NCBI GenBank assembly: GCA_938039795.1
Contig: CALHWU010000028.1
Span: 1-18,923 of the forward strand
Direction of reading: 5' to 3'
DNA length: 18,923 nt
Source of the DNA: an uncultured Muribaculaceae bacterium
GTDB taxonomy: Bacteria; Bacteroidota; Bacteroidia; Bacteroidales; Muribaculaceae
Each line of letters begins with the position of its first letter. The stretch's first letter is position 1. A model generated the notes under the pieces. That model saw only the letters and a list, made by a program, of their open reading frames with translations. It was not told where the DNA came from and did no database searches. A program made the translations under genes and the position numbers. This document shows positions 1 through 6,802 of the stretch, in pieces.

Positions 1-647
1 TTCTGCCATCCGGAAGTAAGTTTATCAAGCTCGTGAAATCCCGATTCCAGGCCGCTGAGGCCCGATGCTCGGTTAGCGGCAGCCTGAATCTGTTTTATGG
101 CCTGTTCGATGACCGGATTGATCTGGGTCACATCCTTCTTGACATTCCTCTGGGAGATCTCAAACAGACGGCCTTCAGCCTCCTGAAGAAGATCATCGAC
201 GTCATTCACCTCATCGAAAGCTTTCGAACTGATATCCGACGAAAAAGATATCAGCTCCCTGGCGAGATACTTCTGGGCTACGATACGCGCATGATATTCC
301 ACATTGGCTCCAGACAAGACACGCGATGTCAGCTCCGATACGACTACCGGCCCTCCGATCTTCTCCAGATTGCCGTCAAGACGCAGCTGCTCCGTGACAG
401 TAAGCATGTCGATAGGTTTCTGTGCGGCGCCAAGCTGCTGTATCGCCGCGTAGACCATCGAATTTGTCGGATCGTAGAACGATTCCGGCTTCAGGAGGTC
501 ACACACTACGGAATAAGCATCTTTCTCAAGCATCAGAGCTCCGAGCACAGCCTGCTCGACATCTATGTCGCGCGGCGGAATCCTGCCTCCGATCTCCGCA
601 TCATTCTTCGCTTTGGGAATATAGTTGTTGTTGCGCTTCGTTTCCAT
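1..647 (-). CDS. dnaB: Replicative DNA helicase DnaB, N-terminal part (cut by window edge)
   Basis: Hexameric replicative helicase that unwinds DNA at the fork and recruits primase. The 215 codons present begin at the ATG at 647 and run off the left edge. Residues 25-125 form the typical DnaB N-terminal domain (EQAVLGALMLEKDA at 31-44, then PIDMLTV, LEKIGGP and VEYHARIVAQKYLAR). The linker follows (EAEGRLFEISQ, TQINPVI), and the sequence stops at LSGLESGF..LTSGWQ, just before the Walker A motif of the RecA-like domain. The family is usually 450-530 residues, so over half lies outside the window. The start is well fixed, because an in-frame TAA lies four codons upstream of the ATG. No sign of damage. 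The call rests on conserved N-terminal and linker blocks and is secure even without the ATPase core. Confidence 0.96.
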   Translation of the reverse strand, partial: METKRNNNYIPKAKNDAEIGGRIPPRDIDVEQAVLGALMLEKDAYSVVCDLLKPESFYDPTNSMVYAAIQQLGAAQKPIDMLTVTEQLRLDGNLEKIGGPVVVSELTSRVLSGANVEYHARIVAQKYLARELISFSSDISSKAFDEVNDVDDLLQEAEGRLFEISQRNVKKDVTQINPVIEQAIKQIQAAANRASGLSGLESGFHELDKLTSGWQ

Positions 648-651
648 ACGG

Positions 652-659
652 CAAAATTA
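652..659 (-). promoter_or_regulatory. Putative -7 promoter element of dnaB
   Basis: On the minus strand the octamer TAATTTTG matches the Bacteroidota -7 consensus TAnnTTTG exactly and ends only 4 nt before the dnaB ATG. A TTTG (676-679) lies 16 nt upstream, shorter than the usual 19-21 nt spacing. If this element is used, transcription would start at or next to the ATG, giving an almost leaderless mRNA. The octamer alone could occur by chance, so confidence is modest. Confidence 0.4.
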
Positions 660-767
660 CAAAAAAAGTCGCCAACAAAGTGACGACATCGACAGCAAAC
701 CTATCTACAAATTCTTCACATCGATTCAACATCTGTCAGACTGACGCCTCAGGATGTCATGATGCTC

Positions 768-1373
768 TCATTCTATGACTCTCCTGACTGAAATGAACCG
801 CCGGCTGTAATAGCCGCCGTCGGGATAGTTGGTCACAACCACTCCCTGACCGCAAGAGGCATGAATGAATTTCAGCGTCCCGGTATCAGGATTTACATCA
901 ATCACCATTCCCACATGACCTATCGAGGATTTGCTCACACGGCGTCCGCTGAAAAATATCAGATCGCCCACCTTTGCCTCCGAGAGGGGTATCTTCGTAC
1001 CCTGCGCTCCCTGAAGACGAGAAGCCGGACTCAGAGTAAAACCGAATTTACGGTAAACATGGCTTGTAAAACCGGAGCAATCAAAGGAGCTTGGACCTTT
1101 GGAGCCACGACGATACCGGCACCCGAGATAACGCTTGGCATACTCAACCATCTCATCCTGAAGTATGCAGTCAAGAGCCGAAGGTGTCTCTGCCGGGGTG
1201 AATACCGAAGGAAAGGAGGATTCGATCGGAGGAATCAGCGAAAACACACCCGAACGGGGAACTTCAATCACTACCGGAAGAGACAGCTCGCCTGACGATA
1301 CCGCCGGACGGCTTGCAGTGGCAGAAGCTGCTGCAAATACAGTGATTAATGCTATGGCTGCTGTTCGTATCAT
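768..1373 (-). CDS. Secreted NlpC/P60 family cell-wall peptidase
   Basis: Predicted cysteine peptidase of the NlpC/P60 family, whose members cleave peptidoglycan stem peptides (typically the D-Glu-diamino-acid bond). 201 residues. A signal peptide at 1-20 (hydrophobic AAIALITVFAAASATA) implies export to the periplasm. A variable Pro/Ser-rich stretch follows, then the catalytic domain from about residue 74 to the end. The catalytic triad is visible: Cys99 in FDCSGF, His153 in GHVGMV and His171 in FIHAS. VGDLIFF at 135-141 is also a family hallmark. There is no SH3 or LysM targeting domain, so this is the minimal single-domain form. It lies 120 bp upstream of dnaB and 233 bp downstream of the aldo/keto reductase gene, probably with its own promoter (see 1429-1436). 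The exact bond cleaved cannot be told from sequence. Confidence 0.92.
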   Translation of the reverse strand: MIRTAAIALITVFAAASATASRPAVSSGELSLPVVIEVPRSGVFSLIPPIESSFPSVFTPAETPSALDCILQDEMVEYAKRYLGCRYRRGSKGPSSFDCSGFTSHVYRKFGFTLSPASRLQGAQGTKIPLSEAKVGDLIFFSGRRVSKSSIGHVGMVIDVNPDTGTLKFIHASCGQGVVVTNYPDGGYYSRRFISVRRVIE

Positions 1374-1428
1374 GACTATAGACTGATTATTCCGGAAAGA
1401 CTATCCTTCCACACGAATTTTCACAATG

Positions 1429-1436
1429 CAAAATTA
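1429..1436 (-). promoter_or_regulatory. Putative -7 promoter element of the NlpC/P60 gene
   Basis: Minus-strand TAATTTTG, an exact match to the Bacteroidota -7 consensus TAnnTTTG, lies 55 nt upstream of the NlpC/P60 ATG. No TTTG is seen at the usual 19-21 nt upstream distance. That position is instead at the edge of a 12-bp palindrome (1446-1457), so a bound regulator could act here. Confidence 0.45.
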
Positions 1437-1445
1437 GCAAATTAT

Positions 1446-1457
1446 TATGTTAACATA
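1446..1457. repeat. 12-bp perfect palindrome upstream of the NlpC/P60 gene
   Basis: TATGTTAACATA is perfectly self-complementary. It lies 9 bp beyond the -7-like box at 1429-1436, inside the spacer and -33 region of that promoter. The position suits an operator for a dimeric regulator. The surroundings are AT-rich, so chance is possible. Confidence 0.35.
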
Positions 1458-1543
1458 TCTGATTTTTTGATAAAGAAATCACAAATATTTAACGTTAGGC
1501 GGCCACATACAAACTGAAATATGTCCACAGGCTCATATAAGCC

Positions 1544-1583
1544 ACAGGACGCGGCAGAATCATCCTACTCCATCGCGTCCTGT
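1544..1583. repeat. 10-bp inverted repeat downstream of the aldo/keto reductase gene
   Basis: ACAGGACGCG at 1544-1553 is perfectly repeated inverted as CGCGTCCTGT at 1574-1583, with a 20-nt loop between. It sits 23 bp past the reductase stop codon, a suitable place for a transcript-end hairpin, but no T-run follows on either strand. A second small stem, AATCGG/CCGATT (1600-1605 and 1611-1616), spans the stop codon. Together they may form a 3' end structure protecting or ending the polyferredoxin-reductase mRNA. Confidence 0.45.
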
Positions 1584-1606
1584 CGTCATATAGCCTGATA
1601 ATCGGC

Positions 1607-2992
1607 TTAACCGATTGACTCTCCCCTCTTCAGCTTTTCGACTATCGCATCTATTCGTGCCAGCTGATCAGGTATCTTAATACCCTGCGGGCAATGAGGC
1701 TGGCATTCGCCGCATGCTATACAGCGCTCCGCCTGACGAAGACGGGGCACATTGCGGTCGTATCCTATAAGAAAGACCCGTCGCGCACGCTCATACTCTG
1801 GATCCATATCCCCCGAGGGGACATCGCCGGCATTGACGCAGCGGTTGTAATGCTGGAATATCGAAGGGATGTCTATACCATACGGACATGGCATGCAGTA
1901 TTTGCAGTCAGTGCAGCCGACAGTCGGGTAAGACAATATGATCCCGGCTGCATGATCAAGAAAAGCGATCTCGTCATCAGTAAGGGGCTTCAGCGGAGAA
2001 TATGTGCGCAGATTGTCGCGCAGATGTTCCCGATAGGTCATGCCGCTCAACACAGTCAGCACACCTTCAGGAGATCCGGCATAACGGAATGCCCATGAAG
2101 CTACGCTGTCATCAGGCCTGCGCTGTTTCATCCGGGCCGTCAGATTATTGTTTACCGCCGCCAGCCGGCCGCCGAGCAACGGCTCCATGATCACGACAGG
2201 TATACCACGTTTATGGAGCTCTCCATAGAGATATTCCGCATCTGTATTCCGTTCGTTGACCTCCTTGGCATGGTTCCAGTCGATATAATTCATCTGGATC
2301 TGTACGAAATCCCAATGGTAACGGTCATGGTTGGCAAGAAGATAATCAAACACCTCCACATCGCCGTGATACGAAAAACCGAGATTGCGTATCCGTCCTG
2401 CCTCGCGTTCTGCCATTAAGAAATCGAGAATTCCGTTGTCGAGATACCGAGCATGAAGGTTCTCCATACCGCCCTGACCGATAGCGTGAAGAAGCATGTA
2501 GTCTATATGATCTGTCTGCAGCTCCCTGAGTGAATTGCGATACATTTCAATCGACTTCTCGCGCGGCCATGTCGACGGATTGAAATTCGACAGCTTGGTA
2601 GCTATGAAATATGAATCTCTCGGATGGCGGCTCAAAGCTATTCCCATGGCATGTTCGCTGAAACCTTTGCAGTATGCGGGCGATGTGTCGAAATAATTCA
2701 CTCCTCCCTTCAGAGCCTCGTCGACCGAACGGTTGACCTCTTCCTGGTCAATTATTTCCTGGCCGTCATCAGCTTTCAAGGTCGGCAGACGCATACATCC
2801 GTAGCCGAGTATCGATACCCGGTCGCCGGTGGACGGATTTATACGGTAAGTCATTTCTCCTCCTGCAGTGTCGTCATCGCCTGCCGCTACTATTTTGTCA
2901 CGTCCGCCACATCCTGCAAACGAGAGTGTGACACCGGCTCCCATTAACTTCAGAAAGCCTCGACGTGTAATGCCATTATCCTTATTCATCAT
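1607..2992 (-). CDS. Exported aldo/keto reductase with C-terminal 4Fe-4S domain
   Basis: 461 residues. Residues 9-15 read TRRGFLK, close to the twin-arginine motif, followed by a hydrophobic stretch and FAGC at 25-28. A Tat-exported lipoprotein anchored at Cys28 is therefore likely. Residues 50-330 form an aldo/keto reductase barrel with the catalytic tetrad intact: Asp102 and Tyr107 (FDTSPAY), Lys133 (ATKL) and His169 (LLHAIG). The C-terminal part holds two cysteine groups suited to iron-sulfur clusters: Cys360/363/366/369 (CTDCKYCMPCP) and Cys424/427/430/434 (CIACGEC..HC). This is the ferredoxin-linked aldo/keto reductase family (COG1453 type), whose substrate is unknown. The start is a double ATG 3 nt after the tandem stops (TGA TAA) of the upstream polyferredoxin gene, so the two are almost certainly co-transcribed and probably partners. 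The odd feature is an NADPH-type fold apparently placed outside the cytoplasm. Confidence 0.88.
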   Translation of the reverse strand: MMNKDNGITRRGFLKLMGAGVTLSFAGCGGRDKIVAAGDDDTAGGEMTYRINPSTGDRVSILGYGCMRLPTLKADDGQEIIDQEEVNRSVDEALKGGVNYFDTSPAYCKGFSEHAMGIALSRHPRDSYFIATKLSNFNPSTWPREKSIEMYRNSLRELQTDHIDYMLLHAIGQGGMENLHARYLDNGILDFLMAEREAGRIRNLGFSYHGDVEVFDYLLANHDRYHWDFVQIQMNYIDWNHAKEVNERNTDAEYLYGELHKRGIPVVIMEPLLGGRLAAVNNNLTARMKQRRPDDSVASWAFRYAGSPEGVLTVLSGMTYREHLRDNLRTYSPLKPLTDDEIAFLDHAAGIILSYPTVGCTDCKYCMPCPYGIDIPSIFQHYNRCVNAGDVPSGDMDPEYERARRVFLIGYDRNVPRLRQAERCIACGECQPHCPQGIKIPDQLARIDAIVEKLKRGESIG

Positions 2993-2995
2993 TTA

Positions 2996-4495
2996 TCAGT
3001 TTATTCGATGGATTTCGTATCCCGACACCACTATCGCGCTCACAGGCGACACAGGACAAAGATTCTCACATGCGCCGCACCCTATACATAGGGCTTCGTT
3101 GACCACCGGCATCGTCGGCTCACCCTCCGACGAGTCAGGATCAACCGCTATCATGGTTATGGCCCCCGCAGGACACTTGCGCGAACACTTGCCACAGCCA
3201 GCGACTCCGGTGGCCGAGAGGCAACGGTCGAGATCGACATGTGCGCGACCGATATGTATCGACGATTTTTCCGCCTTGTCGATTCTTATAATTGCGCCGG
3301 TCGGGCAGACATCACTGCAACGGGTACACTCCGGGCGACAATAGCCATATTCATACCCCATTTCAGGCTGGAGCAGCGTAGCGACATCCATCGACGGGCG
3401 CAACACTCCGTTGGGACAGCTGGATATACACAGCTGGCAAGCAGTACAATGCCGTTCGAGATTGGCCACGCTGACAGCTCCGGGAGGCACTATGCGACCT
3501 TCCCGTTCAGGCACCGTCTTCGGGATTATAGGAGCCAGACCGCCGTCATGGAGCTTTCCCTGCGCACTCACAGCCGCTGCGCCGGCTATCGCAGCCCCAG
3601 CCACAAGGAAGGTTCGTCTCGCGCCATCCGTCGTGTCAGCCGCAGGCTCGTCTGACGATTTACGTCGACGCACCGAATATGTGATCGCGCCCTGGCGACA
3701 ATTGTCGATACAGTCCATGCATGCGACACAACGTGAATAGTCTATCTCATGATGCGACGCGTCGATACACGAGGCCTTGCAGTTGCGCTCGCAGCTGCGG
3801 CACCCGTTGCATTTCGATGTGTCAATAACGGGCCGCAACAGTGATATCTTCGACAGATATCCGAGTACAGTGCCAACCGGACACACCATATTGCAATAAC
3901 CTCTGCCTGTCAGCCATGCCATGCATCCCACTGCCGCAAGAGTAGTCAGAGCTATGATGAGCAGAGGCCATGACACCGCGGGACTATCGACGTGATAAAA
4001 AGCATATGATCCATAACCCTCGGCTTCTGTGGCAAGAACGTTGTTAATGCCGTCGTAGACGGGAGAGATCAAGGCGGATGCGATACGTCCGTAGCCGCTA
4101 TATGGATCCAGCAGCCCGGCCACACTTGTCAGACCAACTCCTATCAGCACGGCGAAAAGTGTCAGAAAACAGATCCGAAGCACCATCAGCGATTTTTTAT
4201 ACCTGAAACGGTTGCGTCTGCCGTGGCGCGACCCCGTATGTCCGTGAATCCAGTTGATAAAGTCCTGCATGATGCCGAGCGGACATATTGCCGAACAATA
4301 TACACGTCCGAGCACGACAGTCATCAAAGCCAATACCGCAAGGGCCGCAACATTCAGAGACAACAGCGCCGGAACAAACTGTATTTTCGCCAGCCAGCCC
4401 CACCACCTCGACGCCGTACCGGTAAAATCAGCAAACAGAGCCGTAACACAGATTAACACCGCCACAGCCGCAATAATTCGTATTTTTCTGAGCAT
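2996..4495 (-). CDS. Membrane polyferredoxin, fused NapH-like and NapG-like halves
   Basis: 499 residues with six 4Fe-4S-type cysteine sets. The N-terminal half resembles NapH/YccM quinol-side proteins. It has membrane segments near 5-22, 40-64, 103-125 and 176-197, the two hallmark CxxxCP motifs (Cys67/71 and Cys201/205), then two ferredoxin clusters (Cys229-239 and Cys256-266). At 291-297 GARRTFL precedes a hydrophobic Ala-rich segment (298-312), which looks like an internal twin-arginine signal. After it come four more cysteine sets (Cys350-360, Cys386/390-397, Cys425/434-441 and Cys470-480), the layout of NapG/MauM-type periplasmic ferredoxins. It probably takes electrons from quinol and passes them across or along the membrane. 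It is first of a two-gene unit with the exported aldo/keto reductase, a likely electron acceptor or donor. The physiological reaction is unknown. Confidence 0.88.
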   Translation of the reverse strand: MLRKIRIIAAVAVLICVTALFADFTGTASRWWGWLAKIQFVPALLSLNVAALAVLALMTVVLGRVYCSAICPLGIMQDFINWIHGHTGSRHGRRNRFRYKKSLMVLRICFLTLFAVLIGVGLTSVAGLLDPYSGYGRIASALISPVYDGINNVLATEAEGYGSYAFYHVDSPAVSWPLLIIALTTLAAVGCMAWLTGRGYCNMVCPVGTVLGYLSKISLLRPVIDTSKCNGCRSCERNCKASCIDASHHEIDYSRCVACMDCIDNCRQGAITYSVRRRKSSDEPAADTTDGARRTFLVAGAAIAGAAAVSAQGKLHDGGLAPIIPKTVPEREGRIVPPGAVSVANLERHCTACQLCISSCPNGVLRPSMDVATLLQPEMGYEYGYCRPECTRCSDVCPTGAIIRIDKAEKSSIHIGRAHVDLDRCLSATGVAGCGKCSRKCPAGAITMIAVDPDSSEGEPTMPVVNEALCIGCGACENLCPVSPVSAIVVSGYEIHRIN

Positions 4496-4519
4496 AGGAT
4501 CAATTACTTATTCCAATCA

Positions 4520-4551
4520 CAAAATTACATCCTTATAATTATCCGTCCAAC
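4520..4551 (-). promoter_or_regulatory. Promoter of the polyferredoxin-reductase operon
   Basis: On the minus strand GTTG (4548-4551), a 20-nt spacer and TAATTTTG (4520-4527) fit the Bacteroidota consensus TTTG-N19-21-TAnnTTTG with one mismatch. The -7 box ends 24 nt before the ATG at 4495, giving a leader of roughly 20 nt. Confidence 0.65.
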
Positions 4552-4570
4552 AATGGCCAATGTTAATAAG

Positions 4571-4622
4571 TACTAATTAGTAGAGTTAATTATCTTTTAT
4601 GACTGGTAATCCTTAAGAATTA
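4571..4622. promoter_or_regulatory. Two palindromes in the divergent intergenic region, candidate operators
   Basis: TACTAATTAGTA at 4571-4582 is a perfect 12-bp palindrome, flanked by the direct repeats GTTAATA and GTTAATT. At 4607-4622 a second, 16-bp near-palindrome (14 of 16 positions) is centred on CTTAAG. Both lie between the operon promoter at 4520-4551 and the AlgH start at 4661. The first is about 20 bp upstream of the -33 element of the redox operon, a position typical of activators. No regulator gene is in the window. Confidence 0.4.
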
Positions 4623-4660
4623 TACGTAACTTGTGAAAGATTTCATTACTGCGACTTCAG

Positions 4661-5266
4661 ATGATCGATTTCGAACACATATTATTCAACATAGATATAC
4701 CGACCGCTACTCCTGCGGCCACCGGCACACTGCTTGTGGCCGAACCATTTCTCAAAGAGGACTGTTTCGCCCACTCTGTAATCTATCTTGTTGACCACGA
4801 GACAGACTGCACGTCCATGGGCGTGGTGCTCAACAAAATCACCCGACACAGACTCGCCGACCTCATCGACGGCATCGACGAAAAATGCGACATACCCGTA
4901 TTTTGCGGAGGCCCTGTCGATTCCAACCGTCTTTTTTTTCTGCATACCCTCGGCGACATAATTCCACAGTCGCAGGATATCGGCTCAGGAATGTATATCG
5001 GCGGCGACTTCACCGCCATGCGGCAATACGTCAATGCCGGATATCCGATAGAGGGTAAAATAAGATTTTTTATCGGATACAGCGGATGGGGTATGCATCA
5101 GCTCGATGAAGAGCTCAGCAGCAACGTATGGGCTGTAAGCCGGTTTAAGTCGGCCGAAAAACTTCTGAAAGGGCATGGCGACGCCTACTGGCACAGAACT
5201 GTACGCTCGATGGGCAACAGATTCAAGGGGTGGCTATACCATCCCCAGAACCCGCACGCCAACTGA
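4661..5266 (+). CDS. YqgE/AlgH family protein (UPF0301)
   Basis: 201 residues, the usual size for the AlgH/YqgE family, a compact cytoplasmic fold of uncertain function (in Pseudomonas linked genetically to alginate expression). Family blocks are clear: TGTLLVAEPFLKED at 21-34, FAHSVIYLVDH at 36-46, MGVVLNK at 53-59, CGGPV at 82-86, the signature FIGYSGWGMHQLDEEL at 137-152, and W157. No signal peptide or membrane segment. The ATG at 4661 places the conserved LLVAEP block about 20 residues in, as in Bacteroidota homologues. It is divergent from the polyferredoxin operon across 165 bp, and about 130 bp before the dedA promoter, so it is probably its own transcription unit. I do not assign a molecular function. 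Confidence 0.92.
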   Translation: MIDFEHILFNIDIPTATPAATGTLLVAEPFLKEDCFAHSVIYLVDHETDCTSMGVVLNKITRHRLADLIDGIDEKCDIPVFCGGPVDSNRLFFLHTLGDIIPQSQDIGSGMYIGGDFTAMRQYVNAGYPIEGKIRFFIGYSGWGMHQLDEELSSNVWAVSRFKSAEKLLKGHGDAYWHRTVRSMGNRFKGWLYHPQNPHAN

Positions 5267-5373
5267 ACGTCATCTCCGTCCGTCTCAACCACCATTACTG
5301 CTCCGCACTTTAATCCAAAGCTGCATCCTGCACTGAATGCACACTGAATACCGGCATGCCGCTGCTTAAAAAA

Positions 5374-5405
5374 TTTGCGATTGAACGGCGGATATTGTAA
5401 TTTTG
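5374..5405 (+). promoter_or_regulatory. Promoter for the dedA-rpe-ftsK run
   Basis: TTTG (5374-5377), exactly 20 nt, then TAATTTTG (5398-5405) is a full match to the Bacteroidota housekeeping promoter consensus. Transcription would start near 5411, leaving a leader of about 10 to 35 nt depending on which dedA start is used. Best promoter in the window. Confidence 0.8.
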
Positions 5406-5434
5406 TACCCTCGTAAAACCAAGTGATATCCCAG

Positions 5435-6121
5435 ATGATACCCGACATGATAACGCTTGCGCTTTTTAATCCGCAGGCCATACTCGACAGTTTTTTCACT
5501 GCCACTCCGATGACCATATATCTTATGGTTCTCGGACTGATGATAGTGGAAAGTTCATTCATACCGTTTCCTTCAGAGGTGATTGTACCTCCTGCAGCTT
5601 ATCTTGCGGCCACATCCCACGAGGTCAACATAGTTGTTGTAGTGATTCTCGCCACTCTGGGCGCTCTGATCGGCGCTCTGGTCAACTACGGTCTCTCGCT
5701 GTGGATCGGGCGTCCGATTGTCTACCGGTTCGCCGATTCACGATTCGGCCACGCATGCCTGATCAACCGCGAGAAGGTTGAACACGCCGAGCGCTATTTT
5801 GACAACCATGGAGCAGTATCCACTTTTATCGGCCGACTGATTCCGGCAGTGCGTCAGCTCATCAGCATCCCGGCAGGTCTGTCAAGAATGAATATTTTCA
5901 AATTCATGCTCTACACATCGCTTGGTGCCGGAGTGTGGAATATTGTTCTTGCCATCCTCGGATGGTGGCTTGGGCAGATCGTCACGCGCGACGCACTTTT
6001 TGAAAAAGTCGAACAATACAACACATACCTCACCTGGGCCGGTATCGGCCTTGGACTGGCCTGTGTGGCCATCATAGCATACAATGCCCTCAAACCTCAA
6101 AAAGCCAACGAAAATGATTGA
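5435..6121 (+). CDS. DedA family inner-membrane protein
   Basis: 228 residues from the ATG at 5435. A GTG at 5423 or an ATG at 5447 are also possible starts, and the promoter at 5374-5405 allows all three. DedA (SNARE-associated/VTT) proteins are inner-membrane transporters or flippases; various members act in undecaprenyl-phosphate or phosphatidylethanolamine flipping and proton-coupled transport. Seen here: acidic Glu39 and Glu48 around FIPFPSE, the GALVNYGLSLWIGRP block at 80-94, and the family signature FIGRLIPAVRQLISIPAGL at 131-149, with Arg134 and Arg140 in the places of the two essential arginines of E. coli YqjA. Hydrophobic membrane or re-entrant segments lie near 26-44, 64-90, 131-149, 160-182 and 199-217. 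It overlaps rpe by 8 bp, so the two are translationally coupled. The substrate is unknown. Confidence 0.9.
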   Translation: MIPDMITLALFNPQAILDSFFTATPMTIYLMVLGLMIVESSFIPFPSEVIVPPAAYLAATSHEVNIVVVVILATLGALIGALVNYGLSLWIGRPIVYRFADSRFGHACLINREKVEHAERYFDNHGAVSTFIGRLIPAVRQLISIPAGLSRMNIFKFMLYTSLGAGVWNIVLAILGWWLGQIVTRDALFEKVEQYNTYLTWAGIGLGLACVAIIAYNALKPQKANEND

Positions 6122-6761
6122 AATAGCCCCGTCGATGCTGTCAGCCGACTTCGGAAATCTCGACCGCGATGTCGAAATGATCAATAATTCGGAAGCATCA
6201 TGGATGCATCTTGACGTTATGGACGGAGTGTTCGTCCCCAACATATCATACGGTTTCCCGGTCATAAAGGCGATAGCCCGCAGAGCCCGCAAACCGCTCG
6301 ACGCCCACCTGATGATAGTGAATCCGCAGAATTACGTAAACCAGGTGCGCGACTGCGGCGTAGAACTCATGACTGTACATCAGGAGGCTTGCACGCATCT
6401 TCACCGGGTCGTTCAGCAGATCAGGGATGCCGGCATGAAAGCAGGCGTAGCCCTCAATCCGGCCACTCCCACAATGATGCTCGACGACATTTTGCCCGCG
6501 CTTGATCTCGTGCTCATAATGAGCGTTAATCCGGGATTCGGCGGACAGAAATTCATCGATCTGGCGCTTCCGAAGGTAAGACGCATGCGCTCGCTGATAG
6601 ATTCGATGGGACTGGACACACGAATACAGGTTGACGGCGGTGTAAACATGCAGACTGGCAAACTGCTTGCCGACGCCGGCGCCGATATACTGGTAGCGGG
6701 AAGCTTCGTATTCGGAGCTGAGAATCCGGCTGCCACGATAGCCGACCTACGGCGTCTCTGA
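6114..6761 (+). CDS. rpe: Ribulose-phosphate 3-epimerase
   Basis: Interconverts D-ribulose 5-phosphate and D-xylulose 5-phosphate in the pentose phosphate pathway, in the cytosol. 215 residues from the ATG at 6114, the normal family length. An in-frame ATG at 6084 would add ten residues that overlap dedA and do not look like the family. TIM-barrel landmarks: IAPSMLSADF at 4-13, metal ligands His32 and Asp34 (MHLDVMDG), His65 (AHLM) and Asp174 (VDGGV), Met136 in the active-site block MSVNPGFGGQKF at 136-147, and phosphate-binding GSFVFG at 196-201. The two catalytic acids (Asp34 and Asp174) are present, so the enzyme should be active. The start lies inside the last codons of dedA. Confidence 0.96.
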   Translation: MIEIAPSMLSADFGNLDRDVEMINNSEASWMHLDVMDGVFVPNISYGFPVIKAIARRARKPLDAHLMIVNPQNYVNQVRDCGVELMTVHQEACTHLHRVVQQIRDAGMKAGVALNPATPTMMLDDILPALDLVLIMSVNPGFGGQKFIDLALPKVRRMRSLIDSMGLDTRIQVDGGVNMQTGKLLADAGADILVAGSFVFGAENPAATIADLRRL

Positions 6762-6802
6762 TCCCTAAATAAATCATTCTCACCGATCAACACACATTTC
6801 CA

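Noticed and set aside
33..683. 216-codon plus-strand open frame
   Set aside because: It lies antisense to dnaB, whose reverse-strand protein matches the DnaB N-terminal domain throughout; the plus-strand product shows no family features.
735..745. GTCAG-A-CTGAC inverted repeat after the NlpC/P60 gene
   Set aside because: A 1-nt loop cannot form a stable hairpin and no T-run follows; not supported as terminator.
6084..6113. Earlier ATG for rpe
   Set aside because: Adds ten residues not seen in the family; the ATG at 6114 begins with the conserved MIEIAPSMLSAD block.
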